From Maribellus sediminis (lineage in GTDB: Bacteria > Bacteroidota > Bacteroidia > Bacteroidales > Prolixibacteraceae), in the NCBI RefSeq assembly GCF_011799805.1, contig NZ_WXUB01000001.1, forward strand, positions 992,001 to 1,056,000: 64,000 nucleotides of DNA. Reading direction: 5' to 3'. A program made the translations under genes and the position numbers. This document shows positions 28,715-38,500 of this stretch, piece by piece. Under the pieces are notes generated by a model. It did not search any database and was not told where the DNA came from. It saw nothing but the letters and a program-made list of their open reading frames with translations. Each line of letters opens with the position of its first letter. Position 1 is the first letter of the stretch.

Positions 28715-31084
28715 TCAGAACTCAATCCTGTAATTCAGGATCGGGATCAATCCATTCATATAGCTTTTTTCAACTTTCCCGGTTTCCGGACTGTAGTATT
28801 CATCCCAAACGTTTAAACGGCCGCTTACATTTTGAACGTCGAGTGAAACGATCCACGACCAGGAAGGTTTGTTTTTCCGGTAGCTGATTCCACAGTCAAC
28901 ACGGAAATAGTCGGGTGCTTTCGTTTCAAAAGCACGTGAATAATCCCGGACTTCGCGGTTTTGAGCGAGTGATGCATCCAGATCAAGCGGGGTGGTGCGG
29001 TAACCGCCTCTCCACATGGTTCTCAGGTTTAATCCAAGTATGTTTTGTTTGTTTTTACCCACTTCAAACTCTTTTCCACCAACCACATTAAAAATGTATT
29101 TACTGTTAAACGCGGTGTTTCGCTCAACTCCATCGGGCATGGTGTATTTCGATTCGAAAAGCGAGGCAGTTGTAAGCATATACCAGTTGTTGGAGAAGAA
29201 CTTTTCAAGTGTCAGTTCTAATCCGTAATTTCTCCCGGTTCCCTGGTTGGTAAGTTTCTCGTTGGTAAAACCGCTGCTAAAGTTAAGGGAACTTACCGTA
29301 TTTGTTGAGTCTTTCGGATCAACCGGGACATCATACAGATGCTGGTAGTACACTTCTGCTTTTATTCGGAAATCGCGTGCAAAATTCCAGTTGTACCCCA
29401 TAACCACGTGAGCAGCTTTCGTGATTTTTAAGTCCTTATTTGGTTGAATGGTGCTGCCATCGCTTAATTCTCTTTCTGCCAGATAGATTGAAATGGGTTC
29501 AATTTTACTGTGCAGACCGGCACCAAAATTAACACGTTGTTGCTTATTTATATCCCAACGGATTCCTAAACGAGGTTCGATACTATAATCCTTGTTCAAT
29601 GCCAGAAAAGTGTAATGAAGGCCTGAATTGATATCAACTTTTTCATTCAAGCGATATTTCCATTGAACGTACGATTCAAAAACCTGGGTACTTCCCTTAC
29701 TTTTTACTTGTTGTTCCAGATTACCGGTATCAAAATTCAAACTTGAAGCATCGAGATTATAGCCCCGGTTATGGAAAATGAAACCACCCATAAGAACATG
29801 TTGTGCATTAAATTTGTGATTAATGAATGAATTAAAACTAAGTGTGTTGTAGGTGAAATTTTCATCTTCTGTGGTTGCCGGTTTTAGATCGTAATTCAAC
29901 GAATCAACCGTAATATCATCTTTTGTATGCGAATACGCAGCCACTGTTTTGATATAGGTTTTTGAATTGGGGAAAAGATAATTATGGGTTATCCCAGCAA
30001 TTCCAAGTTGATGATTTTCCGTGTCCCGAAAGCGATCAGAACGGTACATCCATTGCGAAGTGTCCTGAACAACAGTGGAACCAGCTGAACTAATTCCTCC
30101 CAGTCCCCAAACAGAGAAGTATCCTGCTTTTTTTGTAGGGATATAAAATTTATACGACAGATCCTGCCATTCGGGAATAATGTCGCCACCGCTGATATCA
30201 ATGCCAACTTTGCTTAAAAGTTTTAAGGTTGAATAACGGTAGTTGAACAGGTAGGAAGCTTCACTTCCTTTTTTCAGCGGGCCTTCGAGCGCCGCCTGTG
30301 CTCCCAGCACACCCAGTTGAAAGGCATATTCATGTTTTTCGTAGTTGCCGTTTCGCAGTTTTAGGTCGAACACCCCCGAAAGTGCATTCCCGTACTCTGC
30401 AGGGAAAGCTCCGGTGAAAAAATCAGAATTGGCTAAAACCTGGGTGCTAAGTGCCGAAACACCACCTCCCGAGCCTCCTTCTCCATTTGTAAAATGGTTC
30501 GGATTCGGAATTTCGATTCCTTCCATACGCCACAGCATTCCGCGCGGAGAGTTTCCACGGATAACCAGTTCGTTGTTTTCGTCGTCGGCTGATGAAACGC
30601 CTGCAAAAGATTGTGCCGTTCTTCCCGGATCGTTTATACCGGCTGCAATCCTCGAAGTTGATTCCACAGTGATTTGAGTGGCACTAATAGTTGCCATTTG
30701 GTTGATCGGTTCACTTTTATCGTCGTACGCATAAACTGTAACTTCGTCCAAATCGGCAACCGATTCTTTCATCTCAATGTTTAAAACCACCTCACGACCC
30801 GAGCCAACCATAATTTCATTCAAAGTAACATCCTCATAACCGAGGAATGATACTTTAAAACTCTGTCTTCCTACAGGTACTTTTTCAATTTTGAAATTTC
30901 CGTTTCCATCTGAAGCCGCACCCTTCATAGTGTTCCCGCCTGTTAGCAGAACAATGTTGGCACCGGGCAACGGACCTTTTGTATCAGCATCAGTTATTTT
31001 TCCTTTTACGGTTTGAGTTAACCCCTGTGCAAACATAAACGCCGGTAGAGTGCATATCAATATGGTTAATAGTATTGTTTTCAT
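28715..31084 (-). CDS. TonB-dependent receptor with carboxypeptidase-regulatory domain
   Basis: A 789-residue outer membrane receptor. A signal peptide (residues 1-20, ending MFAQ) is followed by a CarboxypepD_reg beta-sandwich (about 25-110) and a plug with GAFPAEYGNALSGVFDLKLR. A beta-barrel ends in an outer membrane strand (LNYRIEF). It is not of the SusC type. Such receptors take up metal chelates, peptides or other small ligands; the ligand is unknown. It lies 52 bases downstream of a DUF2807 lipoprotein gene on the same strand and is clearly paralogous to the receptor half of the 35590-38793 fusion (for example PNPNHF, SDF(F/Y)TGAFPAEYGN). Confidence 0.92.
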   Translation of the reverse strand: MKTILLTILICTLPAFMFAQGLTQTVKGKITDADTKGPLPGANIVLLTGGNTMKGAASDGNGNFKIEKVPVGRQSFKVSFLGYEDVTLNEIMVGSGREVVLNIEMKESVADLDEVTVYAYDDKSEPINQMATISATQITVESTSRIAAGINDPGRTAQSFAGVSSADDENNELVIRGNSPRGMLWRMEGIEIPNPNHFTNGEGGSGGGVSALSTQVLANSDFFTGAFPAEYGNALSGVFDLKLRNGNYEKHEYAFQLGVLGAQAALEGPLKKGSEASYLFNYRYSTLKLLSKVGIDISGGDIIPEWQDLSYKFYIPTKKAGYFSVWGLGGISSAGSTVVQDTSQWMYRSDRFRDTENHQLGIAGITHNYLFPNSKTYIKTVAAYSHTKDDITVDSLNYDLKPATTEDENFTYNTLSFNSFINHKFNAQHVLMGGFIFHNRGYNLDASSLNFDTGNLEQQVKSKGSTQVFESYVQWKYRLNEKVDINSGLHYTFLALNKDYSIEPRLGIRWDINKQQRVNFGAGLHSKIEPISIYLAERELSDGSTIQPNKDLKITKAAHVVMGYNWNFARDFRIKAEVYYQHLYDVPVDPKDSTNTVSSLNFSSGFTNEKLTNQGTGRNYGLELTLEKFFSNNWYMLTTASLFESKYTMPDGVERNTAFNSKYIFNVVGGKEFEVGKNKQNILGLNLRTMWRGGYRTTPLDLDASLAQNREVRDYSRAFETKAPDYFRVDCGISYRKNKPSWSWIVSLDVQNVSGRLNVWDEYYSPETGKVEKSYMNGLIPILNYRIEF

Positions 31085-31136
31085 AGCTTTTTGTTTCTTT
31101 GTTCGTTTGAGTTTCTGTTTTCTGTTGCTTTGGTTT

Positions 31137-31865
31137 CTAATTTATTTTGATGATTTCCGAGGCGTCCTTCAGGTTTTGATATTCGATAACACCGTTTCCT
31201 TTGTAATAAACTTTTGAAGCACCTCTGGCAGTAACATCCAGTTTTTGCTCAACTGTTAACGAGATTTTAGATCCTCCATCCAGATCGGCCTTTAAGTTGT
31301 TGCATATAAAACTAAATCCTGACATTTCACATGCTCCTGTCGCATCGATGTGGAAGTTGGTACACAAACCATCGACTTCCATTTTTGAGGCTCCTTCTAT
31401 TTGTGCAGTTAATGTTTCTGTATCAAGCGATCCTTTAAGCCGGCTGGCTCCTGTCAATTCAATTTCAACCTGATCGATAAGTAAGGCATCGCGAAATTCA
31501 ACAGATGCGGCACCCTCTGCCATAACTTTTGAAAGGGAGGTGGTTGTAATGTAAACGTTTAAAACCGGTGCACCGCTAATGTTGGTGTTTTTCTTTAATC
31601 CAACCGATAGACGGTCGCCCGTTTGATTCATTTCGATAAATGAATGTAAGTTTTCGTTGGCCTCAACCTGAACAGACTCCTCTGTTTCTGAAAAATTGAC
31701 ATACACATGGAAGACGTCGGAAATGGCTAACTGGCTGACGCCTGACGCGGAGAAATCGGTAGTGGTGACTTTCGCTGATGGAATTACATCGAAATGATCC
31801 TTTTCGCAAGAGGTAAATAAAACTCCTACTGCTAAAATTGCTGCTAAAAATACTTTTGTTTTCAT
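31137..31865 (-). CDS. DUF2807 (head GIN domain) lipoprotein, copy A
   Basis: A 242-residue lipoprotein with lipobox FTSC (Cys20). The remainder is a DUF2807 right-handed beta-fold with repeated GAS(K/R)-type turns (ELTGASRLKGSL, QIEGASKMEV, DATGACEM, ARGASKVYYKG). DUF2807 proteins are thought to be surface or periplasmic adhesin-like proteins with no defined activity. They often occur near PspC/PadR genes, as here. It shares most of its motifs with the copy at 34831-35556. It is probably cotranscribed with the TonB receptor 52 bases downstream. Confidence 0.9.
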   Translation of the reverse strand: MKTKVFLAAILAVGVLFTSCEKDHFDVIPSAKVTTTDFSASGVSQLAISDVFHVYVNFSETEESVQVEANENLHSFIEMNQTGDRLSVGLKKNTNISGAPVLNVYITTTSLSKVMAEGAASVEFRDALLIDQVEIELTGASRLKGSLDTETLTAQIEGASKMEVDGLCTNFHIDATGACEMSGFSFICNNLKADLDGGSKISLTVEQKLDVTARGASKVYYKGNGVIEYQNLKDASEIIKIN

Positions 31866-31961
31866 GACTTTAATTTTTAATTGTTTCTAATGGTATTGTT
31901 TAAGTATCCTGTTTTAAGTTTTTAATCTATTTGTCAAATTTGAGGTATTAAAAGCCTGTAT

Positions 31962-32057
31962 TCGACCGACTGCATAAAATCGAACTGTTTACTCACCGGA
32001 AAATTGGTTCGAGTGAATTTTTTATTATGTCCGACTTTGTTGTAAATGTCAGATCTT
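31962..32057 (-). repeat. Conserved intergenic element, copy A
   Basis: About 95 bases upstream of the DUF2807-A gene resemble 42982-43074 upstream of the DUF6090-like gene, in the same orientation relative to the downstream gene. Shared blocks are CGACCGA, CATAAA(A/G)TCGAACT, GGTTCGA and CGACTTTGTT..AA. The TCGAAC/GTTCGA boxes look like binding sites for a shared regulator. Confidence 0.6.
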
Positions 32058-32094
32058 GTGCTGTTTAATGCAGGTGTTATTGTTTTGGTTAAAT

Positions 32095-33285
32095 TCATCT
32101 TGAAAGCGTTTGTTTGTTTTGTTTGGCCATTCTGTAGCTGTATTTTTTCCAGATGAATTCGATAGGTCCCTGGTGAAATCGCTGCAAATACAAATGGGTA
32201 ATAAAGGTTTGGAACGCATAAAATGCAATGGCAAGCATCCACGATTGAAAATTTGTGAGCTTTCCGAAAAGGTTAAAGAGGTTGAAGCAATTATAGAATA
32301 CAAAAACGTAAAGAGATGATTGTAAAATATAATTGCTTAAAGCTGTCCGTCCAACCGGATTGAAAAGCTGCAATACTTTTCTGATTGATCTGTTCTGATA
32401 GATTTGTAGGAACGCTGAAATGTAAAAAAGGCTTTGCAGAATCATTCCTGCTACAAGTACAAACGGTAGCCAGAATAATTCAAGTTCTAATTTGCCTGCC
32501 ACTACTTGATAATAAAGATAGCTTGAAGCCAATCCGAACGTCATGCCCAACGTTATAAACCAGGTTGAGGTGTTTTTGAATTTTTCAGGGCATTTAAAGA
32601 AATCAATTTTTGCAAGGATAAATCCAATCAACATATTACCAAAAGTGAAGGCAACGGTCAATGGCATATCCCGATAGAAATTGGTCCAGGGATCGAATAA
32701 AAAATTCAGTTTCAGATACCTGAGAAAAGATGTTGTAAGGGGTAATTCCTTTGCCAGTTCAAAATCGAAATTGTGTGTCGACCAGCCAAACGAAGTCAAC
32801 CCGATGTAAATTGCCCCGGTAAAGACAACATTCAACACCACTGCCAGAACAAACAGCTTTTTAACCGATGTATTCCGCAGCAGTAAAAGAAAGAGGCCGC
32901 CTGCTGCATACGTTCTAATTATATCGCCATTCCATATGAGGAAAGCGTGTAAGCTGCCTATTCCAAACAGCAACAGCATTCGAAAGGCAAAATATTTACC
33001 GAAGGCTACATTTTTCTCTGCAGCTCGTTGCATTTGAATGTAAAATCCAAATCCGAACAATATGGAAAATATGGTGATGAATTTTTTATCGATTAAAAAA
33101 TGAAATAGAAAGGTCATGAGTGAATCCAGTTCACCGGTTACAGGCGAGTTAGTTTGATAAGGGATATTTGCAATTATTATCCCTAACAGGGCAAATCCGC
33201 GTAAACCATCAACCGATTCAATTCGGCTCTCTTGAGTGCTCCGTTTCAGTTTCGAAATTTGTATTTCCTGTTTCTGATTCATCAT
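32095..33285 (-). CDS. DUF418-domain multi-pass membrane protein
   Basis: About 396 residues from the ATG at 33285 (MMNQKQE); the open frame runs on to a TTG upstream. The N-terminal ESVDGLRGFALLGIIIAN, the KKFITIFSILFGFGF region, and the C-terminal GPIEFIWKK end are the signature of DUF418 (COG2311) proteins. About ten hydrophobic segments are visible. These inner membrane proteins are related to acyltransferase-3-like folds; their substrate is unknown. The upstream region carries a 31-bp repeat array. An AraC-type regulator gene lies on the same strand 217 bases upstream. Confidence 0.9.
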   Translation of the reverse strand: MMNQKQEIQISKLKRSTQESRIESVDGLRGFALLGIIIANIPYQTNSPVTGELDSLMTFLFHFLIDKKFITIFSILFGFGFYIQMQRAAEKNVAFGKYFAFRMLLLFGIGSLHAFLIWNGDIIRTYAAGGLFLLLLRNTSVKKLFVLAVVLNVVFTGAIYIGLTSFGWSTHNFDFELAKELPLTTSFLRYLKLNFLFDPWTNFYRDMPLTVAFTFGNMLIGFILAKIDFFKCPEKFKNTSTWFITLGMTFGLASSYLYYQVVAGKLELELFWLPFVLVAGMILQSLFYISAFLQIYQNRSIRKVLQLFNPVGRTALSNYILQSSLYVFVFYNCFNLFNLFGKLTNFQSWMLAIAFYAFQTFITHLYLQRFHQGPIEFIWKKYSYRMAKQNKQTLSR

Positions 33286-33365
33286 TAAATCATTTTCGTG
33301 TTGAAAAATCGTTAATGCAAATGTCAAGAATGTCAGTGTGTTATAAAAGTTTTACATGTCGCGGA

Positions 33366-33478
33366 TCCTGAATTCAGAACACGCATTCTCAGAAAATGCA
33401 GAATTCAGGACAAAAGTGAAATTGATATGTAGAAATCAGGACAACGATGAATTGTGGCTGTAGAAATCAGGACATCGA
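33366..33478 (-). promoter_or_regulatory. Operator-like array: three direct repeats at 31-bp period plus an inverted copy
   Basis: The repeats TG(C/T)AGAA(T/A)TCAGGACA start at 33397, 33428 and 33459, exactly 31 bases apart (about three helical turns). The first is also half of a perfect 10-bp inverted repeat TCCTGAATTC/GAATTCAGGA (33366-33375 with 33401-33410). The array lies between the AraC-type gene (33503-34621) and the DUF418 start (33285). It is a candidate cooperative binding site, perhaps for that regulator or a relative. Confidence 0.6.
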
Positions 33479-33502
33479 AAAAAGAAAGAAAGGAAGAAAA
33501 TT

Positions 33503-34621
33503 TTAGTTGCTTCTGAAATTTCCGGGTGTCTTTCCGGTTTTCTTTTTAAAAGCGATATACATTGCTGAACGGGATTTGAATCCGGAATCCAAACCGATCC
33601 CTTCAATCGACAGATGATCGTTATTTTTATCGTTCAGGATTTCAAGAGCCTTTTCAACCCGGTAATTGTTTACCCATTCGTTAAAGTTGTATCCAAAATT
33701 CTTGTTAATGCAGGTTGAAATGGTTCGGGCTGAAACGTGAATTTCTTTTGCAAAATCATGAATCGATAAATCCTGGTTTAAATAATATTGTCCGGTTTCC
33801 ATCGAGTTTTTAACCGATTCGCAAATTGTATTTGATGATTTGGATTTGTCTTCTTCCGGATCTTTTCGAGTATGATTTTCTTTGGTTTCAGCTCTCTGGT
33901 AAAATAAATCCTGCTGTGTAAATGCTTTAAAACTTACAATATAAATAATGATGGATACAGCTCCCCAGATTACCACAACAATGTCAGATTGACCAACTCC
34001 TCCGATAAGAATCCGGATTAATTCGATTCCCCATAAAACTACAACAGGAACAAAAATCAATACAAATTGCCACAGCCAGTTAATGTCGAGAAGTGTTATA
34101 TCAGAATACTCGTTTTTTACAATATTCCGGTATTTAATTGTTTCAACAATAGCAATTGAAACTGCCGAAACAGTAAGTAAATAGGCGTAATATTGTATTG
34201 CCATAAAGTATTTGTCGACTGTGTCGAATTCAATAAAACTATAAATGGATTTCCCGTTCACAAAAAATATTCCCAGGTTGACGAAAGTAATGGCAACAAC
34301 GATAAAAGCCAGAATATAATGGATTCGAATAAATAGTTTATAAGATGATGCCCGTTGCAATTTAACCAGAACATAATGCAGGAAAAGTATTGGAAATAAG
34401 AGTTTTACTTCGGGAAGCGTAAAGTATCGACTAACTGAGTAGCCGCCAATTTGGTCGAATGGTAAAAGGTCGGTAGCAGCTCCAAGGATGAATATTATAA
34501 GAAAGAGTCCTAACAGCGTATTGGAGAAGCTTTTATGTCTCCTTGAAAAGATGAAAACAAATCCAAGCAGAACTCCTTGAAGTACAGCTGCCCAAATTAA
34601 AGTTGTGAAAACGATTTCCAT
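33503..34621 (-). CDS. Membrane-anchored AraC-family regulator, copy 1
   Basis: A 372-residue protein with about seven hydrophobic segments in the first ~235 residues. A short linker and a C-terminal AraC DNA-binding domain (about residues 285-372) follow. The latter shows IHDFAKEIHVSARTISTCINKNFGYNFNEWVNNYRVEKALEIL and the second helix-turn-helix GLDSGFKSRSAMYIAFKKKTGKTP. The layout suggests that a signal sensed in the membrane changes DNA binding directly. Two more copies lie at 38977 and 40273. Ligand unknown. Confidence 0.9.
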   Translation of the reverse strand: MEIVFTTLIWAAVLQGVLLGFVFIFSRRHKSFSNTLLGLFLIIFILGAATDLLPFDQIGGYSVSRYFTLPEVKLLFPILFLHYVLVKLQRASSYKLFIRIHYILAFIVVAITFVNLGIFFVNGKSIYSFIEFDTVDKYFMAIQYYAYLLTVSAVSIAIVETIKYRNIVKNEYSDITLLDINWLWQFVLIFVPVVVLWGIELIRILIGGVGQSDIVVVIWGAVSIIIYIVSFKAFTQQDLFYQRAETKENHTRKDPEEDKSKSSNTICESVKNSMETGQYYLNQDLSIHDFAKEIHVSARTISTCINKNFGYNFNEWVNNYRVEKALEILNDKNNDHLSIEGIGLDSGFKSRSAMYIAFKKKTGKTPGNFRSN

Positions 34622-34772
34622 TCAATGTCCGCTTAAATTATTTTTCGTTAAGACCACAATGTATTACTAATTGTTCAAAGTGGCAATCTTCTTTTTTTTG
34701 GTGCATTAAATATCGGGCAAATCGGATTTCGGATATCTGAAAAACAATGGCAAACTGACTTAAGGCAATAAT

Positions 34773-34800
34773 AAAATAGGTTCTCAAAAGAACCTATTTT
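34773..34800 (-). terminator. Terminator after DUF2807 copy B
   Basis: A perfect 12-bp stem AAAATAGGTTCT/AGAACCTATTTT (34773-34784 with 34789-34800) is followed on the minus strand by ATTATT. It lies 31 bases after the stop at 34831. Confidence 0.75.
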
Positions 34801-34830
34801 AATTGTGTTTCTGATTTCTGAATAGTTGTT

Positions 34831-35556
34831 CTAATCTGCTTTTATGATCTCTGAGGCATTTTTAAGGTTTTGATTTTCAACGATACCATTTCCTTTGTAA
34901 TAAACTTTTGATGCTCCCCGTGCATCTACTTTTAGTGATTGCTGAACTGTTAACGACACTTTACATCCACCTTCAAGTTTGGCATCAAGGTTATTGGTTG
35001 AAAAATTAAATCCTGTCATTTCAGAAGCGCCGGTAGCGTCAATTGAAGAGTTGCCCGAAAAACCGGTTAGATCGAGTTTGGAAGCACCTTCGATTTGAGC
35101 TGTCAGGAAATCAGTATTAATGCTTCCTGATAGTTTGCTGGCTCCTTTAAGTTCGATTTCAAAATCAACATTTTCCAGCTGATTTTCCAGCATAATAGTA
35201 ACTAAACCTTCACCCTTAATTTTGTCAAGTGAATTTGTTTTTACATAAAGGTTAAGTACTGGTTCGCCAATTATATTCGTGTCTTCCAGCTCAACTTTTA
35301 ATCTTCCATTGTCATTATCGATTTCAATTAAAGAATGAAGATTATCATCTGCTTCAATATATGCCGATTCTTCGGTATCAGAAAAACTTACATACACGTT
35401 GAACAGGCTTGAAACATCAACGAAATTGATTCCACTTATTGGAATTGATTTGGTAGTTACATTACCTGAAGGGGTAACATCATATTCATTTTTTTCACAT
35501 GAAGAAAAAAGAATACCTAATACTAAAATTGCTGATAAAAATTTAATTGTTTTCAT
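34831..35556 (-). CDS. DUF2807 (head GIN domain) lipoprotein, copy B
   Basis: A 241-residue paralogue of the 31137-31865 protein, with lipobox FSSC (Cys20) and the same GASK-turn beta-fold ending in KVYYKGNGIVENQNLKNASEIIK. It follows the CPBP-TonB fusion gene by 33 bases and ends before a strong terminator, so the two form one transcript. Here the lipoprotein is downstream of its receptor, whereas in copy A it is upstream. Confidence 0.9.
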   Translation of the reverse strand: MKTIKFLSAILVLGILFSSCEKNEYDVTPSGNVTTKSIPISGINFVDVSSLFNVYVSFSDTEESAYIEADDNLHSLIEIDNDNGRLKVELEDTNIIGEPVLNLYVKTNSLDKIKGEGLVTIMLENQLENVDFEIELKGASKLSGSINTDFLTAQIEGASKLDLTGFSGNSSIDATGASEMTGFNFSTNNLDAKLEGGCKVSLTVQQSLKVDARGASKVYYKGNGIVENQNLKNASEIIKAD

Positions 35557-35589
35557 GACTCTAATTTTTAATTGTTTATAAATGTTTGT

Positions 35590-38500
35590 TTAAAACTCAA
35601 TCTTATAACTAAGATTTGGGATAACAAGCCCGTCGTATTTGGTGTCAATTTGGTTTGTTTTCAGGTTGTAGAAATCGTTTGAATATTCTTCGCTACCATT
35701 GGCATTGAGTACCTGCAATGACCACACCGATGAGTATTTTGCTTTGTTTTTTCGATACGATAGGGTAAATGATACTACCGGCAAATCATCATGTTTTTGA
35801 CTAAATGCGATGTTACCGTTTGTTTCGCCATAAACCACATCGTGCTGTTGCAACGAGGCATCCATATCAATTGGTTCAATGCGGTTTCCTCCCAGGTAAT
35901 TTAGCCTCACATTGGCACTCAAAATGTTGTTTTTAGCGGTTTGCCATTCTTTCCCGGCCATCAGGTTAAAAACGTAGTTTCGATTAAAACGGGTGTTTCG
36001 TTCAATACCATCGGCTGCTGTGTATTTCGAATCGAAAACCGAAGCAGTTAGCATGTAGTAATATCCGCGGCTTAAAAATTTCTCAAGCGTAAAATCAATA
36101 CCCACATTTCGTCCTTTTCCTTTGCTAACCAGCACTTCGTTAAAGAAAAGTGTGTTGTTATTATTCAAAGTTGAAATATAACCGTCGGGGCTTACCGGAA
36201 CATCCTTTAATTGCTGGAAGTAAGGTTCAATTCGTAGATGAAGGTTGTCGGCAAGTTTTGCCTGGTAAGAAAATACATAATGGGCAGATTTCATAAAGTC
36301 GAGATCTTTGTTGGGTGTGCTGCCGTTGGCCGAAACAAAATATACAGGCAACTGTTCCAGGCGGCTGTGAATTCCATAGGCCAATCCCAGGCTATGTTTG
36401 TTGTTGATGTTGTACTTTAATCCAATTCGCGGTTCAATCGAAAAATTATCATTTAGCAATAAATATTGGGCGTTAACACCGGCATTCAGGACAAGGCTTT
36501 GAGACAGGTTAATTTTTGATTGTGTATAGAATTGAACAAAGTCGGTGCTGCCGGTTTGGTTAGCTATTTGAGTAGGATTTTCTCCTTCGGCAAGCGATTC
36601 TGCCACATCAATATCAAAAGAAAGATGACTGTACCGAACGCCGGTTTTATTACTGTGTGTTTCGTTAAAACGTTTGGTAAAATCGCTTTGAACCGTAATT
36701 TGGCTGGTGGTGTTTTGGGCTTTCGATTGTGGATGAGGCTGCAGGTTAAAGTCCAAACGCTGCTCTTCAAACTCTAATCCGCTTCCTGAATACGATACGG
36801 TCGTTTTCAGGAATGCATTGCCGGGCAGGTTTATTTTATGCGAAAGGGCGGTTGCAAACATATAAATTGATGTTTCCGAGTTGTCGCGGTCGAAGTCTGA
36901 TTCCCAATCAATGCTATCGGCAGCGTCCATATTTACGCCATCGATTGTGCCAATCCCCCAAAGCGTAAATGTTCCGCTGTTTTTAGTTGGGAAGTTGGTT
37001 TTAAAAGACAAATCCTGGTACCGTAAAACTCCTGCATCATCGGGTAAAAGCGGGGCTAAAAGTGCCATGGTTGAATTGCGGTAGTTGACAATATAAGTAG
37101 CATCCGTACCTTTTTTGAAAGGCCCTTGTGCCATTGCGCCAACACCTAAAATTCCGGCTTCGAAAGCATATTGCCGTTTGTTGCGGTTTCCTTCCCGTAA
37201 TTTTATATCGAAAACTCCCGATGAGGCATTTCCGTATTCAGCCGGAAAAGCACCGGTGTAAAAATCGCTGTTTGCCATCATTTGGTTACTGATGGCCGAC
37301 ATTAATCCCCCGCCGGCAATGGTAAGGTTGGCAAAGTGGTTGGGATTGGGTACCTCCACGCCGTCGATACGCCACAACAAACCGTCGGGATTGTTTCCGC
37401 GAACCGAAATGCCATTGTCGCTTATCGAAGGATTCGCCACACCGGCAAACGATGCAGTCAAACGTGCCGGATCATCCAATCCACCTGCATAACGTTGCGT
37501 TTCTTCCACTGTAAACTGTCGGCTGCTTAAAGTTGCCATGCTGTTTAGCGGTGTTGATTTGTTCACCCGAACCACAACTTCATCAAGTTCAGCATTGCTT
37601 TGTTGCATCCCGATAGTCAGGTTAATCTCCTGCCCCGAACTCACCAATAGTTCCTTCATTTCGTAGGTGTCGTAACCAACCATTGAAATGCTTAGGATTT
37701 GGCGCCCAACCGGCACGTTTTTTAGAATGAAATTCCCTTCTGTATCTGAAACAGTACCGATTAACGGTTCGCTTCCTTTGACAACAATACTTGCAAAAGG
37801 TAACGTTTCGTTTGTGATGTCATCAAACACTTTCCCATTAATGGTTTGCGTAACATTCTGTGCCGACAAACTTCCGGTTGATTCAACTAAAAGCAATCCC
37901 AGAAACATAAAGGCGACGATCAATTTCGAAGTCCTGTTTACCCATACTGTTCTGCTTATTGAACTTGCAGTTTTTATTTCTTTCGAGAAGAAAAATGATT
38001 TGTCGTTCACCACAATATAAAGTGCAAACAGAATTAATAGACCCGTTTGAATAACCTTGCTCATGGGGTGGGCGGCAAATATTTCGTTAAAAAAACCGGC
38101 TGCGATGTGAAATATGACGGGCAAAATGATATTTCGGTTGGCTTTGTAGTAAATCCAGTTCATAATAAGTACAAAGGGGAAAAGACTTACTATAAAATTG
38201 AGCGAATAAATCCAACCTGCCTCAACCAGATTACTGTGGTAATAATCTTTAATACCACTGAGTGGTACATGCCATATTCCCCAGAATAAAGCGAATAATA
38301 ATGATGTTGTAAATAGATTGAAACGAACCCGCAAAGAATCAGTCCCATACGAATGCCAGGCCAATTCTTCCAGTAGCGGTGCAACAATTAGCATCACCCA
38401 AACAGGGAAAACGCCCGATGTAAACGAAAAAGATTTTGCGAATTGAAACTGGTCTATACTGTATCCAAACATTAGCGATACAGCTTGAGCAAGCAAAATG

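Noticed and set aside
33366-33478. CRISPR array
   Set aside because: Only three short imperfect repeats with 31-bp period, too short for repeat plus spacer, and no cas genes anywhere in the window.
37900-38000. A frameshift or separate start at the CPBP-TonB junction
   Set aside because: The frame is continuous and the only nearby ATG (37945) is out of frame, so from the sequence alone it is one gene; read-level checking is still suggested in the findings.
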